64,000 nucleotides of DNA. Source: Pseudoxanthomonas wuyuanensis. GTDB taxonomy: Bacteria > Pseudomonadota > Gammaproteobacteria > Xanthomonadales > Xanthomonadaceae. Below the pieces are notes generated by a model. The model was not told where the DNA came from. It saw nothing but the letters and a program-made list of their open reading frames with translations, and did not search any database. Positions 20,356-28,761 of this stretch are shown one piece after another. The first letter of the stretch is position 1. Every line of letters begins with the position of its first letter. The translations under genes and the position numbers were made by a program. The stretch lies in contig NZ_OCND01000009.1 of NCBI RefSeq assembly GCF_900215535.1, positions 1-64,000 of the forward strand, in the 5' to 3' direction.

Positions 20356-21452
20356 GGCTGCGCCCGAACCTGCACGATCTGTACGTGGGCCGCGTGGTCC
20401 TGGTCACGGTGCTGCTGACCTGGGCGGTGCTGGTCGGCCTGGATGCGGTGATGGCGCTGTCCGGCGAGATAGGCGACCTGGGCAAGGGCAACTACACCTT
20501 CGGCCATGCCGTGGCTGGGGTGCTGTATACGCTGCCGCGGCGGGCCTATGTGATGTTTCCGACCGCTGCGGTGATCGGTTCGCTGATGGGCCTGGGCCAG
20601 CTGGCGGCCAGTTCGGAATTGACCGCGCTGCGCGCGCTGGGACTGTCGCGGCGCCGGCTCAGCATTTCGGTGGCGGTGGCGTTGGGGCTGCTGACCGGAC
20701 TGATGGTGTTCAGCGGCGAGACGTTGGGACCGTGGGGCCAACAACAGTCGGACCGGCTCAAGACCAGCGCCCGTTTCGGCGATGTGGCGCTGGACCGCTA
20801 CTACGGGCTGTGGGCGCGCGAAGGCAACACCTTCCTGTACGCGCAGAGCGGCGAGGAGCGCGACGACGGCGGCAAGAAGTGGCTGCAACTGCGCGACGTG
20901 AAATTGTACGAGCTTGCCGAAGATGGCCGCCTGGCATCCATCGCCCATGTGATGACCGCCGATCACATGGAAGGCTATTGGCTGCTGAAGAATGTGCGCC
21001 GGACGACTTTCCACGAGCGTTCGGTGACCCAGCAGCAGATAGCCGGCGAGCGCTGGGAATCGGACCTGGACACGGCGGTGCTGTCTTCCAGCATGACCCG
21101 TGCGCGCAACCTGCCGACCAGCGAACTGGGCCAGAACATCGAATACCGCAAGCGCAATGGCCTGGATGCGCGCGAGTACGAGGATCTGTACTGGGGCCGC
21201 TGGTTCTATCCGCTCAATGTGCTGGCGCTGTGCCTGGCGGCCATCCCATTCGCATTCGGCAGCCTGCGCAGCGGCGGCATGGGCAAGCGGCTGTTTATGG
21301 GCATCGTGTTCGCGGTGGGCTTCTGGGCGCTGCAGACGATGTTCGTGCGCCTGGCCAGCGCTTTCCATCTGGATTTCCGCATCGCCTACGCGTTGCCGTC
21401 GATCGTGCTGTTGTTGACCTCCGGGCTGATGTTCCGGCGGCGAAGCAGTTGA
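20352..21452 (+). CDS. lptG: LPS export permease LptG
   Basis: The 366-residue protein is the second LptB2FG permease and partners the preceding gene. Visible features are the N-terminal helix (YVGRVVLVTVLLTWAVLVGL) and the conserved ELTALRALGLSRRRL coupling-helix region at about 93-107. A periplasmic jellyroll domain and three C-terminal helices follow, ending SGLMFRRRSS. Start ATG 20352 overlaps the lptF stop by 4 bp. A copy of a dispersed repeat begins 21 bp after its stop codon. Confidence 0.95.
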   Translation: MRLRPNLHDLYVGRVVLVTVLLTWAVLVGLDAVMALSGEIGDLGKGNYTFGHAVAGVLYTLPRRAYVMFPTAAVIGSLMGLGQLAASSELTALRALGLSRRRLSISVAVALGLLTGLMVFSGETLGPWGQQQSDRLKTSARFGDVALDRYYGLWAREGNTFLYAQSGEERDDGGKKWLQLRDVKLYELAEDGRLASIAHVMTADHMEGYWLLKNVRRTTFHERSVTQQQIAGERWESDLDTAVLSSSMTRARNLPTSELGQNIEYRKRNGLDAREYEDLYWGRWFYPLNVLALCLAAIPFAFGSLRSGGMGKRLFMGIVFAVGFWALQTMFVRLASAFHLDFRIAYALPSIVLLLTSGLMFRRRSS

Positions 21453-21473
21453 ACCAGACGCGGGGTTTTTGAG

Positions 21474-21620
21474 TTCTTCTCCCGTTTCCGGGGATGTCGG
21501 CTTCGGCAGGAGTCGCCGGTCGTCAGGCTTGGGGGTGCTCCGCCCTCCTGACGACCTCGTGTCTTTAAATCGGACCGCAGACCATCCATGGGCGGCTCTC
21601 CGCACCCCCCAGCCCGCCGG
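21474..21620. repeat. Dispersed intergenic repeat, copy 2
   Basis: This is the shorter partner of 8560-8810, sharing the same ordered blocks but lacking about 90 bp in the middle. It holds a palindromic CATCCATG core (21583-21590). Like copy 1 it lies just after the stop of a rightward gene. Confidence 0.75.
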
Positions 21621-21674
21621 CTTCTACATAATGACGTGCCTGTTCTGATGAGCGCTGTGTCGTTTGCCGGAAGC

Positions 21675-22148
21675 CTACCGCGCATTCTTCGGCAACCGAA
21701 TCATCCGTGTGCCGCTGGCGCGGTCGTGCAGTGTCAGGCATCGACGATCCACCCACGCCCACCAGAAGCCCAGCCCGCCCAGCAGCACCGACAACGTGGC
21801 CACGGCAAAGCGTATCCACAGCGCCCGCACGCCCGGTGCCCCGCCGCCCGCGGCCACGACCTTCAGCCGCCACGGGCGCATGCCCAGCGTCTGCCCGCCG
21901 CGGCGCCAGCTGAGCACCGCGTAGAGGCCGGTGGCCCCCCAGCAGGCCAGCCACAGGGCGATTTGCAGCGGGCTGAACGGCGGGATGTTCTCGCGCGCAC
22001 CGTGGCCGGTCAGGTAGTAGCCCAGGGTGAAGCCTGCCGAGATCAGCATCCACACCGCCAGCGCCGGCCAGAGGTCATACAGCAGCGCCAGCAGGCGCCA
22101 GCCGATCAGCGCGCGCGGTTTTTCTTGGGTCGGGGCGGGGGAACTCAT
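21675..22148 (-). CDS. RDD family membrane protein
   Basis: This 157-residue protein belongs to the RDD family of small membrane proteins. It has a first helix preceded by an Arg (IGWRLLALLYDLWPALAVWML) and a second helix. The GGQTLGMRPWRLKVV motif at about residues 85-99 is diagnostic, and a third helix follows. RDD proteins are little understood; some are linked to Na+/H+ exchange. The ATG at 22148 (MSSPAPTQEK) gives a normal N-terminus. It is divergent from xerD. Confidence 0.85.
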   Translation of the reverse strand: MSSPAPTQEKPRALIGWRLLALLYDLWPALAVWMLISAGFTLGYYLTGHGARENIPPFSPLQIALWLACWGATGLYAVLSWRRGGQTLGMRPWRLKVVAAGGGAPGVRALWIRFAVATLSVLLGGLGFWWAWVDRRCLTLHDRASGTRMIRLPKNAR

Positions 22149-22215
22149 CGCAACAGGATAACGGCTGGCCCGGATTTCACGCCGCACTGGCGTGCTGAAA
22201 GTCCGCAACACGCTC

Positions 22216-22221
22216 TATGCT
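22216..22221 (+). promoter_or_regulatory. Putative -10 box of xerD (leaderless candidate)
   Basis: TATGCT ends 6 bp before the ATG at 22228, the same spacing as at the ThrE-like gene. No Shine-Dalgarno sequence is present. Confidence 0.35.
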
Positions 22222-22227
22222 TTGCCG

Positions 22228-23181
22228 ATGCCTGCCCGCACTCCCGCCGAACGCCGTCTCCAAGCCAACGCGCTGCCGCCGGTACCGGAACCGGACCGGC
22301 AGGCCATCGAGGCCTTCATCGACACCATCTGGGCCGAGAACGGACTGGCGCAGCAGTCGTTGGATGGGTACCGCCGGGATCTGGAAGGGTTTGCGCGCTG
22401 GCGCAACGGTGCCGACGGCGGGTTGGCCGGGGCGGACCGCTCGGCGTTGTTCGACTACTTCGCCTGGCGCACCCGCCAGGGCTATTCGTCGCGCAGCAAC
22501 GCGCGGCTGCTGTCGTCGCTGCGGGCCTTCTTTGCGCTGTTGCTGCGCCGCGACCAGCGCCGGGACGACCCTACCGCGCTGATGGACCCGCCGAAGCTGC
22601 CACGCTCGCTACCCAAGGCATTGGCCGAATCGGAAATCGACGCGCTGCTGGCGGCACCGGATGCCGAATCGCCGCTGGGCCTGCGCGACCGCGCGATGCT
22701 GGAGTTGATGTACGCCGCCGGCTTGCGGGTCAGCGAATTGGTGGAACTGCCATCCAACGCGGTGAACCTGAGGCAGGGGGTACTGCGGGTCACCGGCAAG
22801 GGCAGCAAGGAGCGGCTGGTGCCGCTGGGCGAGGAAGCCCAGCATTGGCTGGAAACCTACCTGGCCGGCGCACGGCCGGCGCTGGCAGGCAAGCGCAGCC
22901 TGCCGGCGCTGTTCATCGAGGCCAGCGGGCGGCCGCTGAGCCGGCAGAAGTTCTGGGGACTGGTCAAGCGCTATGCCGCCGGCGCCGGCATCGACCCGGT
23001 CCGCATCAGCCCGCACGGGCTGCGCCACAGTTTCGCCACGCACCTGCTCAACCGCGGCGCCGATCTGCGCGCGCTGCAGTTGCTGCTGGGGCACAGCTCG
23101 CTGTCGACCACCCAGATCTACACGCTGGTGGCGCGCGAGCATCTCAAGCAACTGCATGGCAAGCATCACCCGCGCGCGTGA
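22228..23181 (+). CDS. xerD: Site-specific tyrosine recombinase XerD
   Basis: The 317-residue recombinase, with XerC, resolves chromosome dimers at dif. An N-terminal SAM-like core-binding domain (about 20-110) precedes the catalytic domain. The catalytic residues are all visible: Arg in AGLRVSELV, Lys in [13 protein letters not shown], His-x-x-Arg in [13 protein letters not shown], the second His in [13 protein letters not shown], and the Tyr nucleophile in that last block. The start at 22228 ([10 protein letters not shown]) is favoured over 22192. It is followed by the dsbC-like gene, the same order as xerD-dsbC in E. coli. Confidence 0.95.
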   Translation: MPARTPAERRLQANALPPVPEPDRQAIEAFIDTIWAENGLAQQSLDGYRRDLEGFARWRNGADGGLAGADRSALFDYFAWRTRQGYSSRSNARLLSSLRAFFALLLRRDQRRDDPTALMDPPKLPRSLPKALAESEIDALLAAPDAESPLGLRDRAMLELMYAAGLRVSELVELPSNAVNLRQGVLRVTGKGSKERLVPLGEEAQHWLETYLAGARPALAGKRSLPALFIEASGRPLSRQKFWGLVKRYAAGAGIDPVRISPHGLRHSFATHLLNRGADLRALQLLLGHSSLSTTQIYTLVAREHLKQLHGKHHPRA

Positions 23182-23273
23182 TTGTGAGCGCGGTTAACCC
23201 GGGGGACGGGGCGGCTGTGCGAAGATTCCGTTCCATTTCGAGCTGCCGCAGCCCAAGCGCCACCACAGGAACC

Positions 23274-24101
23274 ATGTTGATGACCCGATTCGCCGTTGCC
23301 GCCATGCTGGGCGCGCTCAGCCTTTCCGCCTGCGCCCAGGCCCCGCAGGCACCGGGTGCGGCGCAGGCGCCTGCGGCAGCAAAACCTGCCCCGGCTACCG
23401 CTGCCAAGGCCGGTTCGGCGGACGAGCGTGCGCGCCAGGCCATCGGCAGGTTGAATCCGCAGATCAGCGTCGACTATGTCGGCGCCGCGCCGATGCCGGG
23501 CTTTCGCGAAGTCATCGCCGGCGGCCAGCTGATCTACGTCAGCGACGACGGCCGCTACCTGATGCAGGGCACGGTGCTGGATCTGCAGGATCAGAAGGAT
23601 CTGACCCAGAGCAGCCCGGCGCTGTCGACCTACCGCAAGGATCTGCTGAAGACCATTCCGGTCGGCGACCGCATCGTGTTCGCCCCGCCCAATCCCAAGT
23701 ACACCATCAGCGTCTTCACCGACATCGAATGCGGCTATTGCCGCAAGCTGCACAGCGAAATCGCCGAGCTGCACAAGCTGGGCATTGCGGTGGAGTACAT
23801 GGCGTTCCCGCGCATGGGTCTGGGCAGCAAGGACCACAAGGACATGATTTCGGTCTGGTGCGCGAGCGATCGCAAGCGCGCGCTGACCGACGCCAAGAAC
23901 GGCAAGCCGGTGCCGACGCGCGACTGCAAGAACCCGGTCAACATGGAATTCGATGTCGGCCAGCGCATCGGCGTGTCCGGCACCCCGGCCATCTACGCCG
24001 AGGACGGTACCCAACTGGGCGGCTACCTGCCGCCGCAGGCCTTGCGCGCCGCGCTGGACAAGCTGGCCGCGCCTGCCGGCTCGGCCGCCGGCGGCAAGTA
24101 G
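23274..24101 (+). CDS. dsbC: DsbC-type thiol:disulfide isomerase, probable lipoprotein
   Basis: The 275-residue protein has the DsbC layout: an N-terminal dimerisation domain (about 50-130), then a thioredoxin-fold domain with active site CGYC in DIECGYCRKLH at about residues 153-163. The cis-Pro loop is in GVSGTPAIYAEDG. A Cys pair further on (WCASD, RDCKNP) matches the structural disulfide of DsbC. The N-terminal signal ends LSLSAC, a plausible lipobox, so the isomerase may be membrane-anchored rather than soluble as in E. coli. An Ala/Pro linker of about 25 residues follows that Cys. An AGGA precedes the start. Confidence 0.9.
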   Translation: MLMTRFAVAAMLGALSLSACAQAPQAPGAAQAPAAAKPAPATAAKAGSADERARQAIGRLNPQISVDYVGAAPMPGFREVIAGGQLIYVSDDGRYLMQGTVLDLQDQKDLTQSSPALSTYRKDLLKTIPVGDRIVFAPPNPKYTISVFTDIECGYCRKLHSEIAELHKLGIAVEYMAFPRMGLGSKDHKDMISVWCASDRKRALTDAKNGKPVPTRDCKNPVNMEFDVGQRIGVSGTPAIYAEDGTQLGGYLPPQALRAALDKLAAPAGSAAGGK

Positions 24102-24150
24102 GAAGAAGCGGGGACCAGGGACCGGGAAGAACCATGTGGCTTTCGCTCCC

Positions 24151-24210
24151 TTGACCAGCCATTCGGCTGTTGAAAGCGGAGTGCTTTACAACAGCCGAAT
24201 GGCTGGTCAA
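24151..24210. repeat. Long perfect inverted repeat after dsbC
   Basis: Perfect inverted arms of 22 bp (24151-24172 and 24189-24210) enclose a 16-bp loop. They extend by five more pairs (CTCCC/GGGAG) past a 2-nt bulge. The right arm is followed by a few A residues, not a T-run, so a classical rightward terminator is not clear. It could be a terminator read in another way, an RNA-processing hairpin, or a remnant of a mobile element. Confidence 0.6.
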
Positions 24211-24301
24211 AAGGGAGTTACCGGGGGGCTTTTGCTGTTGCTTTTAAAGAGCAAGCAAATCCCCCTTTGTTAAAGCGGGAGGTAAAGCGGAAGCTTTTCC
24301 C

Positions 24302-24420
24302 GGTCCCCGGTCCCCGGTCCCCGGTCCCCGGTCCCCGGTCCCCGGTCCCCAGTCCCCAGTCCCCAGTCCCCAGTCCCCAGTCCCCAGTCCCCAGTCCCCA
24401 GTCCCCAGTCCCCAGTCCCC
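24302..24420. repeat. 17-unit perfect heptamer tract upstream of purL
   Basis: Seven perfect GGTCCCC units (24302-24350) are followed without break by ten perfect AGTCCCC units (24351-24420). The tract ends 7 bp before the purL -10 box, so any -35 contact must be made within it. Confidence 0.95.
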
Positions 24421-24427
24421 GCCTTGC

Positions 24428-24433
24428 TACAAT
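24428..24433 (+). promoter_or_regulatory. -10 box of purL
   Basis: TACAAT lies 41 bp before the purL ATG. At normal spacing the -35 hexamer falls inside the heptamer tract, which ends at 24420. Confidence 0.55.
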
Positions 24434-24474
24434 AGCCGGCCCCGTCCTGACGGCACGCACCCACGGTTCCGGAC

Positions 24475-27400
24475 ATGATCGTCCTCGAAGGCCAGCCGGC
24501 CTTGTCGCAATTCCGCCTCGCGCGGCTCCAAAGCAAACTGCAGTCCTTCGTCCCCGCCGTCGGCATCGCCGGCGCCTGGCATGTCTATTTCGTCGAGCCC
24601 GAAGCGGGTGCCGAAATCGACAAGGGGCGCCTGCTGCGCATCCTGCAGGCCAACCCGGACGATGCGCCGCTTGCCGCTGGCGCCGTGTCGCGTTTCGTCG
24701 TTCCGCGGCTGGGCACGCTGTCGCCATGGGCCAGCAAGGCCACCGAGCTGCTGCACGGCGCCGGGCTGCCGATCAGGCGGGTGGAGCGCGGCCTGCGCAT
24801 CGACCTGACCGGTTGGGAGGACAACCCCGCGCTGGCCAAGGCGCTGCATGACCCGATGACGCAGTCGCTGCTGGACGCGCGCGGCCAGGCGGCGGCGCTG
24901 TTCACCGCGCCGGCGCGGGGCGAGCTGGAGCGGATTCCGCTGGCGGAGCTGGAAGCGGCCAACCGCCGCCTGGGCTTGGCCCTGGCCGACGACGAGATCG
25001 ACTATCTGCGTACGCGCTACGGCGAGCTGGGCCGGGACCCGTCCGATGTCGAGCTGATGATGTTCGCGCAGGCCAATTCCGAGCATTGCCGGCACAAGAT
25101 CTTCAACGCTTCCTGGAGCATCGACGGCAAGGACCAGCCGCATTCGCTGTTCCGGATGATCAAGCACACCCACGCGCAGACGCCGCAGCACACGCTGTCG
25201 GCCTATAGCGACAATGCGGCAGTGCTGGAGGGCTACCCGAGCGCGCGCTTCCGCCCCGATGCTTCCGGCCATTACCGCGCCGAAACGGTCACCGACTCGG
25301 CGTTCTGCATCAAGGTCGAAACCCATAACCATCCCACCGCCATCGCGCCGTTCCCGGGCGCCAGCACCGGAGCCGGCGGCGAGATCCGCGACGAAGGCGC
25401 CACCGGCCGCGGCGGCAAGCCCAAGGCCGGGTTGACCGGTTTTTCCGTCTCGCATCTGCGCATCCCGACCTTGCCGCAGCCGTGGGAGGCTGCGCGCACG
25501 CTGAATCCGCGGATGGCCCCGGCGCTGGACATCATGCTGGAAGGGCCGCTGGGCGGTGCCGCGTTCAACAACGAATTCGGCCGTCCCAACCTGCTTGGTT
25601 ATTTCCGCAGTTTCGAACTGGCCGAGAACCATGCGGCCGATGGAAGCCAGCTGACCCGCGCCTACGACAAGCCGATCATGCTGGCCGGCGGCCTGGGCGC
25701 CATCGATCGCATCCAGGTGACCAAGAAGACGCTGTCGCCTGGCGATGCGGTGATCGTGCTGGGCGGCCCGGCCATGCTGATCGGCCTGGGCGGCGGCGCC
25801 GCCAGTTCGGTGGCCTCCGGCGACAGCGCAGAGGATCTGGATTTCGCCAGCGTGCAGCGCGACAACCCGGAAATGGAACGGCGCTGCCAGGAAGTCATCG
25901 ACCGCTGCGTGGCGATGGGCGAGAACAATCCGATCCTGTGGTTCCACGACGTGGGCGCCGGCGGCCTGTCCAATGCCATTCCCGAGCTGCTGCACGACAG
26001 CGGCGTCGGCGGCGTCATCGATCTGGACAAGGTGCCCAGCGACGATCCGTCGCTGTCGCCGATGCAGCTGTGGTGCAACGAATCGCAGGAGCGCTACGTA
26101 CTGGGCGTGCCGCAGCAGCGGCTGGCCGAGTTCGCCGCCATCTGCGAACGCGAGCGCTGCCCGTTTGCCGCCGTCGGCGTGGCGACGGCTGAGGAAAGAC
26201 TGGTCGTGGGGTACGGCGTACTCGGGACCGGGGACCGGGGATCGGGGACCGGGGAAGCGCAACAGCAGGATCTGGGTTCCACCGCCGCTGCATCCACTCC
26301 CGCCGACTCCGCTTCTTCCGGGCCCCGGCAGCACCCCATCGACCTCCCCATGGACGTGCTGTTCGGCAAGCCGCCGAAGATGCATCGCGACACCCGCCGT
26401 CCCGCCGCGCCGCAGTGGCCCTCGCTGCAGACCGCGCAGCTGGATCTGCACCAGGCTGGCCTGCGCGTGCTGGCGCACCCGTCGGTGGCCTCCAAGCAGT
26501 TCCTCATCACCATCGGCGACCGCAGCGTCGGCGGACTGACCGCGCGCGATCAGCTGATCGGGCCCTGGCAGATGCCGGTGGCCGACTGCGCGATCACGTT
26601 GTCCGGATTCGACGGTTTTGTCGGCGAAGCGATGGCCATCGGCGAACGCACGCCGCTGGCGCTGCTGGATGCCGCAGCCGCCGCGCGCATGGCCGTGGGC
26701 GAGGCCATCACCAACCTGTGCGCCGCCCCGGTCGAATCGCTGGAGCGGGTCAAGTTGTCGGCCAACTGGATGGCAGCGGCCAACCACAACGGCGAGGACG
26801 CGTTGCTGTTCGATGCGGTCAAGGCGATCGGAATGGAATTGTGTCCGGCCATCGACATCAGTATTCCGGTCGGCAAGGATTCGCTGTCGATGCAGGCGCA
26901 GTGGGTGGAGAGCGGGACTCGGGACTCGGGACTTGGGACTCGGAAAGAGCTTGAGGCCGAGGCCTTGGCATCCGCAGAATTCTCTGTTTCCACCGAGTCC
27001 CGAGTCCCGAGTCCCGAGTCCCGGCTCCAAAAATCGGTTTCCCCCGTCTCCCTCATCATCACCGCGTTCGCGCCGGTTACCGATGCGCGTCAGCAACTGA
27101 CCCCGCTGCTGGCGCGCGAAGAGGACAGCGAGCTGTGGCTGATTGGCCTGGGGGCCGGCAAGAAGCGGCTGGGCGGTTCGGTGCTGGCGCAGTGCTATCC
27201 GGAAGCCAACGGCAGTGGCGTCCTGCCGGCGTTCGCGGGCGAAGATGCCGACGATGGCGTGCCGGACCTGGACGATCCGCAGCGGTTGCGCGATTTCTTC
27301 GCGCTGATCCGCGATGCGCGCGAAAGCGGCCTTCTGCTGGCCTATCACGACCGTAGCGATGGCGGCGCTTTCGCCACCTTGTGCGAGATGGCCTTCGCCG

Positions 27401-28674
27401 CGCACCGCGGCCTGGAGATCAATCTCGATGGCTGGGGCGATGATCCGTTCCGGACGCTGTTCGCCGAAGAACTGGGCGCGGTGGTACAGGTGGCTGCCGA
27501 GGATCGCGCTGCATTCGCCGACTTGGTCGAGCGGCATGCGCTGACCGAATGCGCACAGCGCATCGCGCGACCGACCTCGGCCGCGGCCATCCGTGTGCAG
27601 CAGGACGGCGAAGTGCTAGCGCAATGGCGCTGGGACGAACTGTTCGATGCCTGGTGGTCGGTCACCCATGCCATGCAGAAGCTGCGCGACAATCCGGAAA
27701 CGGCGGACGAGGAATTCAAGGCCGCGCGCGATTTCGCCGCCCATGGCCTCAAGCCCAAGCTGACGTTCGATCCGGCTGAGGATATCGCGCTGCCGTACAT
27801 GGATGTACAAATGCCGCGAGCGCAGGACGCGCAGGAGCGGCGACCGTACATGGATGTACAAATGCCGCGAGCGCAGGATGCGCAAGAACGGCCGTTCACC
27901 GCCACCGGCCGCCGGCCGCGGGTTGCGGTGTTGCGCGAGCAGGGCGTCAACAGCCATATCGAAATGGCGGCGGGATTCACCCGCGCCGGTTTCGATGCCT
28001 TCGATGTGCATATGAGCGATCTGATCGCCGGCCGGGTGTCGCTGCAGGACTTCAACGGCCTGGCCGCCTGTGGCGGCTTCAGCTATGGCGATGTGCTGGG
28101 CGCTGGTCGCGGCTGGGCGACGTCCATCCTGGAGCGCAGCCAACTGCGCGATGCCTTCGCTGCATTCTTCGCCCGCGACAACACGTTCTCGCTGGGCGTC
28201 TGCAACGGCTGCCAGATGTTCAGCCAGTTGAAGGAGATCATTCCCGGCGCTGGCCATTGGCCGCGTTTCCTGCGCAACCGCAGCGAACAGTTCGAAGCCC
28301 GGACGGCGTTGCTGGAAGTGGTGGAATCGCCATCGGTGCTGCTGCGCGGCATGGTCGGCTCGCGGATACCGGTGGCGGTGGCGCATGGCGAGGGCCGCGC
28401 CGAATTCGACAGCGCCGTCGACCAGGCCGCGGCCCGCGTCGCGCTGCGCTATATCGATGGTGACGGCAGCGTGGCCGACAGCTACCCGTTGAATCCCAAT
28501 GGTTCGCCGGAGGGCATCACCGGCCTGACCAGCGAAGACGGCCGCGCCACCATCCTGATGCCGCACCCCGAGCGCACGCTGCGCAGCGTCAACCTGAGCT
28601 GGCATCCGGCTGACTGGCCGGAAGATTCGCCGTGGCTGCGGATGTTCCGCAACGCGCGGGTGTGGGTGGGCTAG
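24475..28674 (+). CDS. purL: Phosphoribosylformylglycinamidine synthase (enlarged)
   Basis: This 1399-residue enzyme is the large single-chain PurL, which converts FGAR to FGAM in purine synthesis. Family members of this class are about 1,290-1,300 residues. The C-terminal glutamine amidotransferase has its nucleophile in [11 protein letters not shown] (about residue 1243) and the His/Glu pair in PHPER (about 1363). Three repeat-derived in-frame insertions account for much of the extra length. They are a Gly/Thr/Asp stretch near 582-600, a Ser/Glu/Arg stretch near 812-855, and a 17-residue tandem duplication near 1107-1140 just before the amidotransferase domain. All conserved blocks remain, so it is probably functional. 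Confidence 0.96.
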   Translation: MIVLEGQPALSQFRLARLQSKLQSFVPAVGIAGAWHVYFVEPEAGAEIDKGRLLRILQANPDDAPLAAGAVSRFVVPRLGTLSPWASKATELLHGAGLPIRRVERGLRIDLTGWEDNPALAKALHDPMTQSLLDARGQAAALFTAPARGELERIPLAELEAANRRLGLALADDEIDYLRTRYGELGRDPSDVELMMFAQANSEHCRHKIFNASWSIDGKDQPHSLFRMIKHTHAQTPQHTLSAYSDNAAVLEGYPSARFRPDASGHYRAETVTDSAFCIKVETHNHPTAIAPFPGASTGAGGEIRDEGATGRGGKPKAGLTGFSVSHLRIPTLPQPWEAARTLNPRMAPALDIMLEGPLGGAAFNNEFGRPNLLGYFRSFELAENHAADGSQLTRAYDKPIMLAGGLGAIDRIQVTKKTLSPGDAVIVLGGPAMLIGLGGGAASSVASGDSAEDLDFASVQRDNPEMERRCQEVIDRCVAMGENNPILWFHDVGAGGLSNAIPELLHDSGVGGVIDLDKVPSDDPSLSPMQLWCNESQERYVLGVPQQRLAEFAAICERERCPFAAVGVATAEERLVVGYGVLGTGDRGSGTGEAQQQDLGSTAAASTPADSASSGPRQHPIDLPMDVLFGKPPKMHRDTRRPAAPQWPSLQTAQLDLHQAGLRVLAHPSVASKQFLITIGDRSVGGLTARDQLIGPWQMPVADCAITLSGFDGFVGEAMAIGERTPLALLDAAAAARMAVGEAITNLCAAPVESLERVKLSANWMAAANHNGEDALLFDAVKAIGMELCPAIDISIPVGKDSLSMQAQWVESGTRDSGLGTRKELEAEALASAEFSVSTESRVPSPESRLQKSVSPVSLIITAFAPVTDARQQLTPLLAREEDSELWLIGLGAGKKRLGGSVLAQCYPEANGSGVLPAFAGEDADDGVPDLDDPQRLRDFFALIRDARESGLLLAYHDRSDGGAFATLCEMAFAAHRGLEINLDGWGDDPFRTLFAEELGAVVQVAAEDRAAFADLVERHALTECAQRIARPTSAAAIRVQQDGEVLAQWRWDELFDAWWSVTHAMQKLRDNPETADEEFKAARDFAAHGLKPKLTFDPAEDIALPYMDVQMPRAQDAQERRPYMDVQMPRAQDAQERPFTATGRRPRVAVLREQGVNSHIEMAAGFTRAGFDAFDVHMSDLIAGRVSLQDFNGLAACGGFSYGDVLGAGRGWATSILERSQLRDAFAAFFARDNTFSLGVCNGCQMFSQLKEIIPGAGHWPRFLRNRSEQFEARTALLEVVESPSVLLRGMVGSRIPVAVAHGEGRAEFDSAVDQAAARVALRYIDGDGSVADSYPLNPNGSPEGITGLTSEDGRATILMPHPERTLRSVNLSWHPADWPEDSPWLRMFRNARVWVG
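26224..26251. repeat. Heptamer tract inside purL, site 1
   Basis: Four tandem units (GGGACCG, GGGACCG, GGGATCG, GGGACCG) read through in frame as Gly/Thr/Asp/Arg. They fall in a linker where other PurL proteins have a short charged loop before the [12 protein letters not shown] block. Confidence 0.85.
26914..27022. repeat. Inverted heptamer arms inside purL, site 2
   Basis: Four GGGACTC-type units (26914-26941, third unit GGGACTT) face four perfect GAGTCCC units in inverse orientation (26995-27022) across 53 bp. The stem-loop-like insert is fully in frame and adds about 40 residues. Confidence 0.9.
27793..27894. repeat. 51-bp tandem duplication inside purL, site 3
   Basis: Two 51-bp units each encode [16 protein letters not shown] plus one residue. 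Each starts with the palindrome GTACATGGATGTAC, then a GC-rich segment with GCGAGCGCAGGA. The CATGGATG core is shared with the intergenic palindrome at 8911-8930 and with 21583-21590, suggesting one REP-like family. Confidence 0.85.
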
Positions 28675-28761
28675 CCATGCCGGGAAAGGCGACCGCTGCG
28701 GCTGGTGCCGCGGCGGCCGCCCCTTGCTGCTAAAGTTGCCGCATCGCCCTGGGAGCAGACC

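Noticed and set aside
22192..23181. xerD as an integrase of a mobile island
   Set aside because: Sequence and the xerD-dsbC order fit the housekeeping recombinase; no att-like repeats or phage genes are nearby.
23166..24014. Leftward open frame opposite dsbC
   Set aside because: Antisense shadow of a clear DsbC-type gene.
24302..24420. Heptamer array as a CRISPR or telomere-like structure
   Set aside because: Units are 7 bp with no spacers, and the site is internal to a chromosome segment next to a promoter.
24427..27537. 1036-codon leftward open frame antisense to purL
   Set aside because: Mirror-frame artefact of GC-rich coding DNA: His/Gln/Arg-rich translation with no domain, and it also runs through the repeat tracts.
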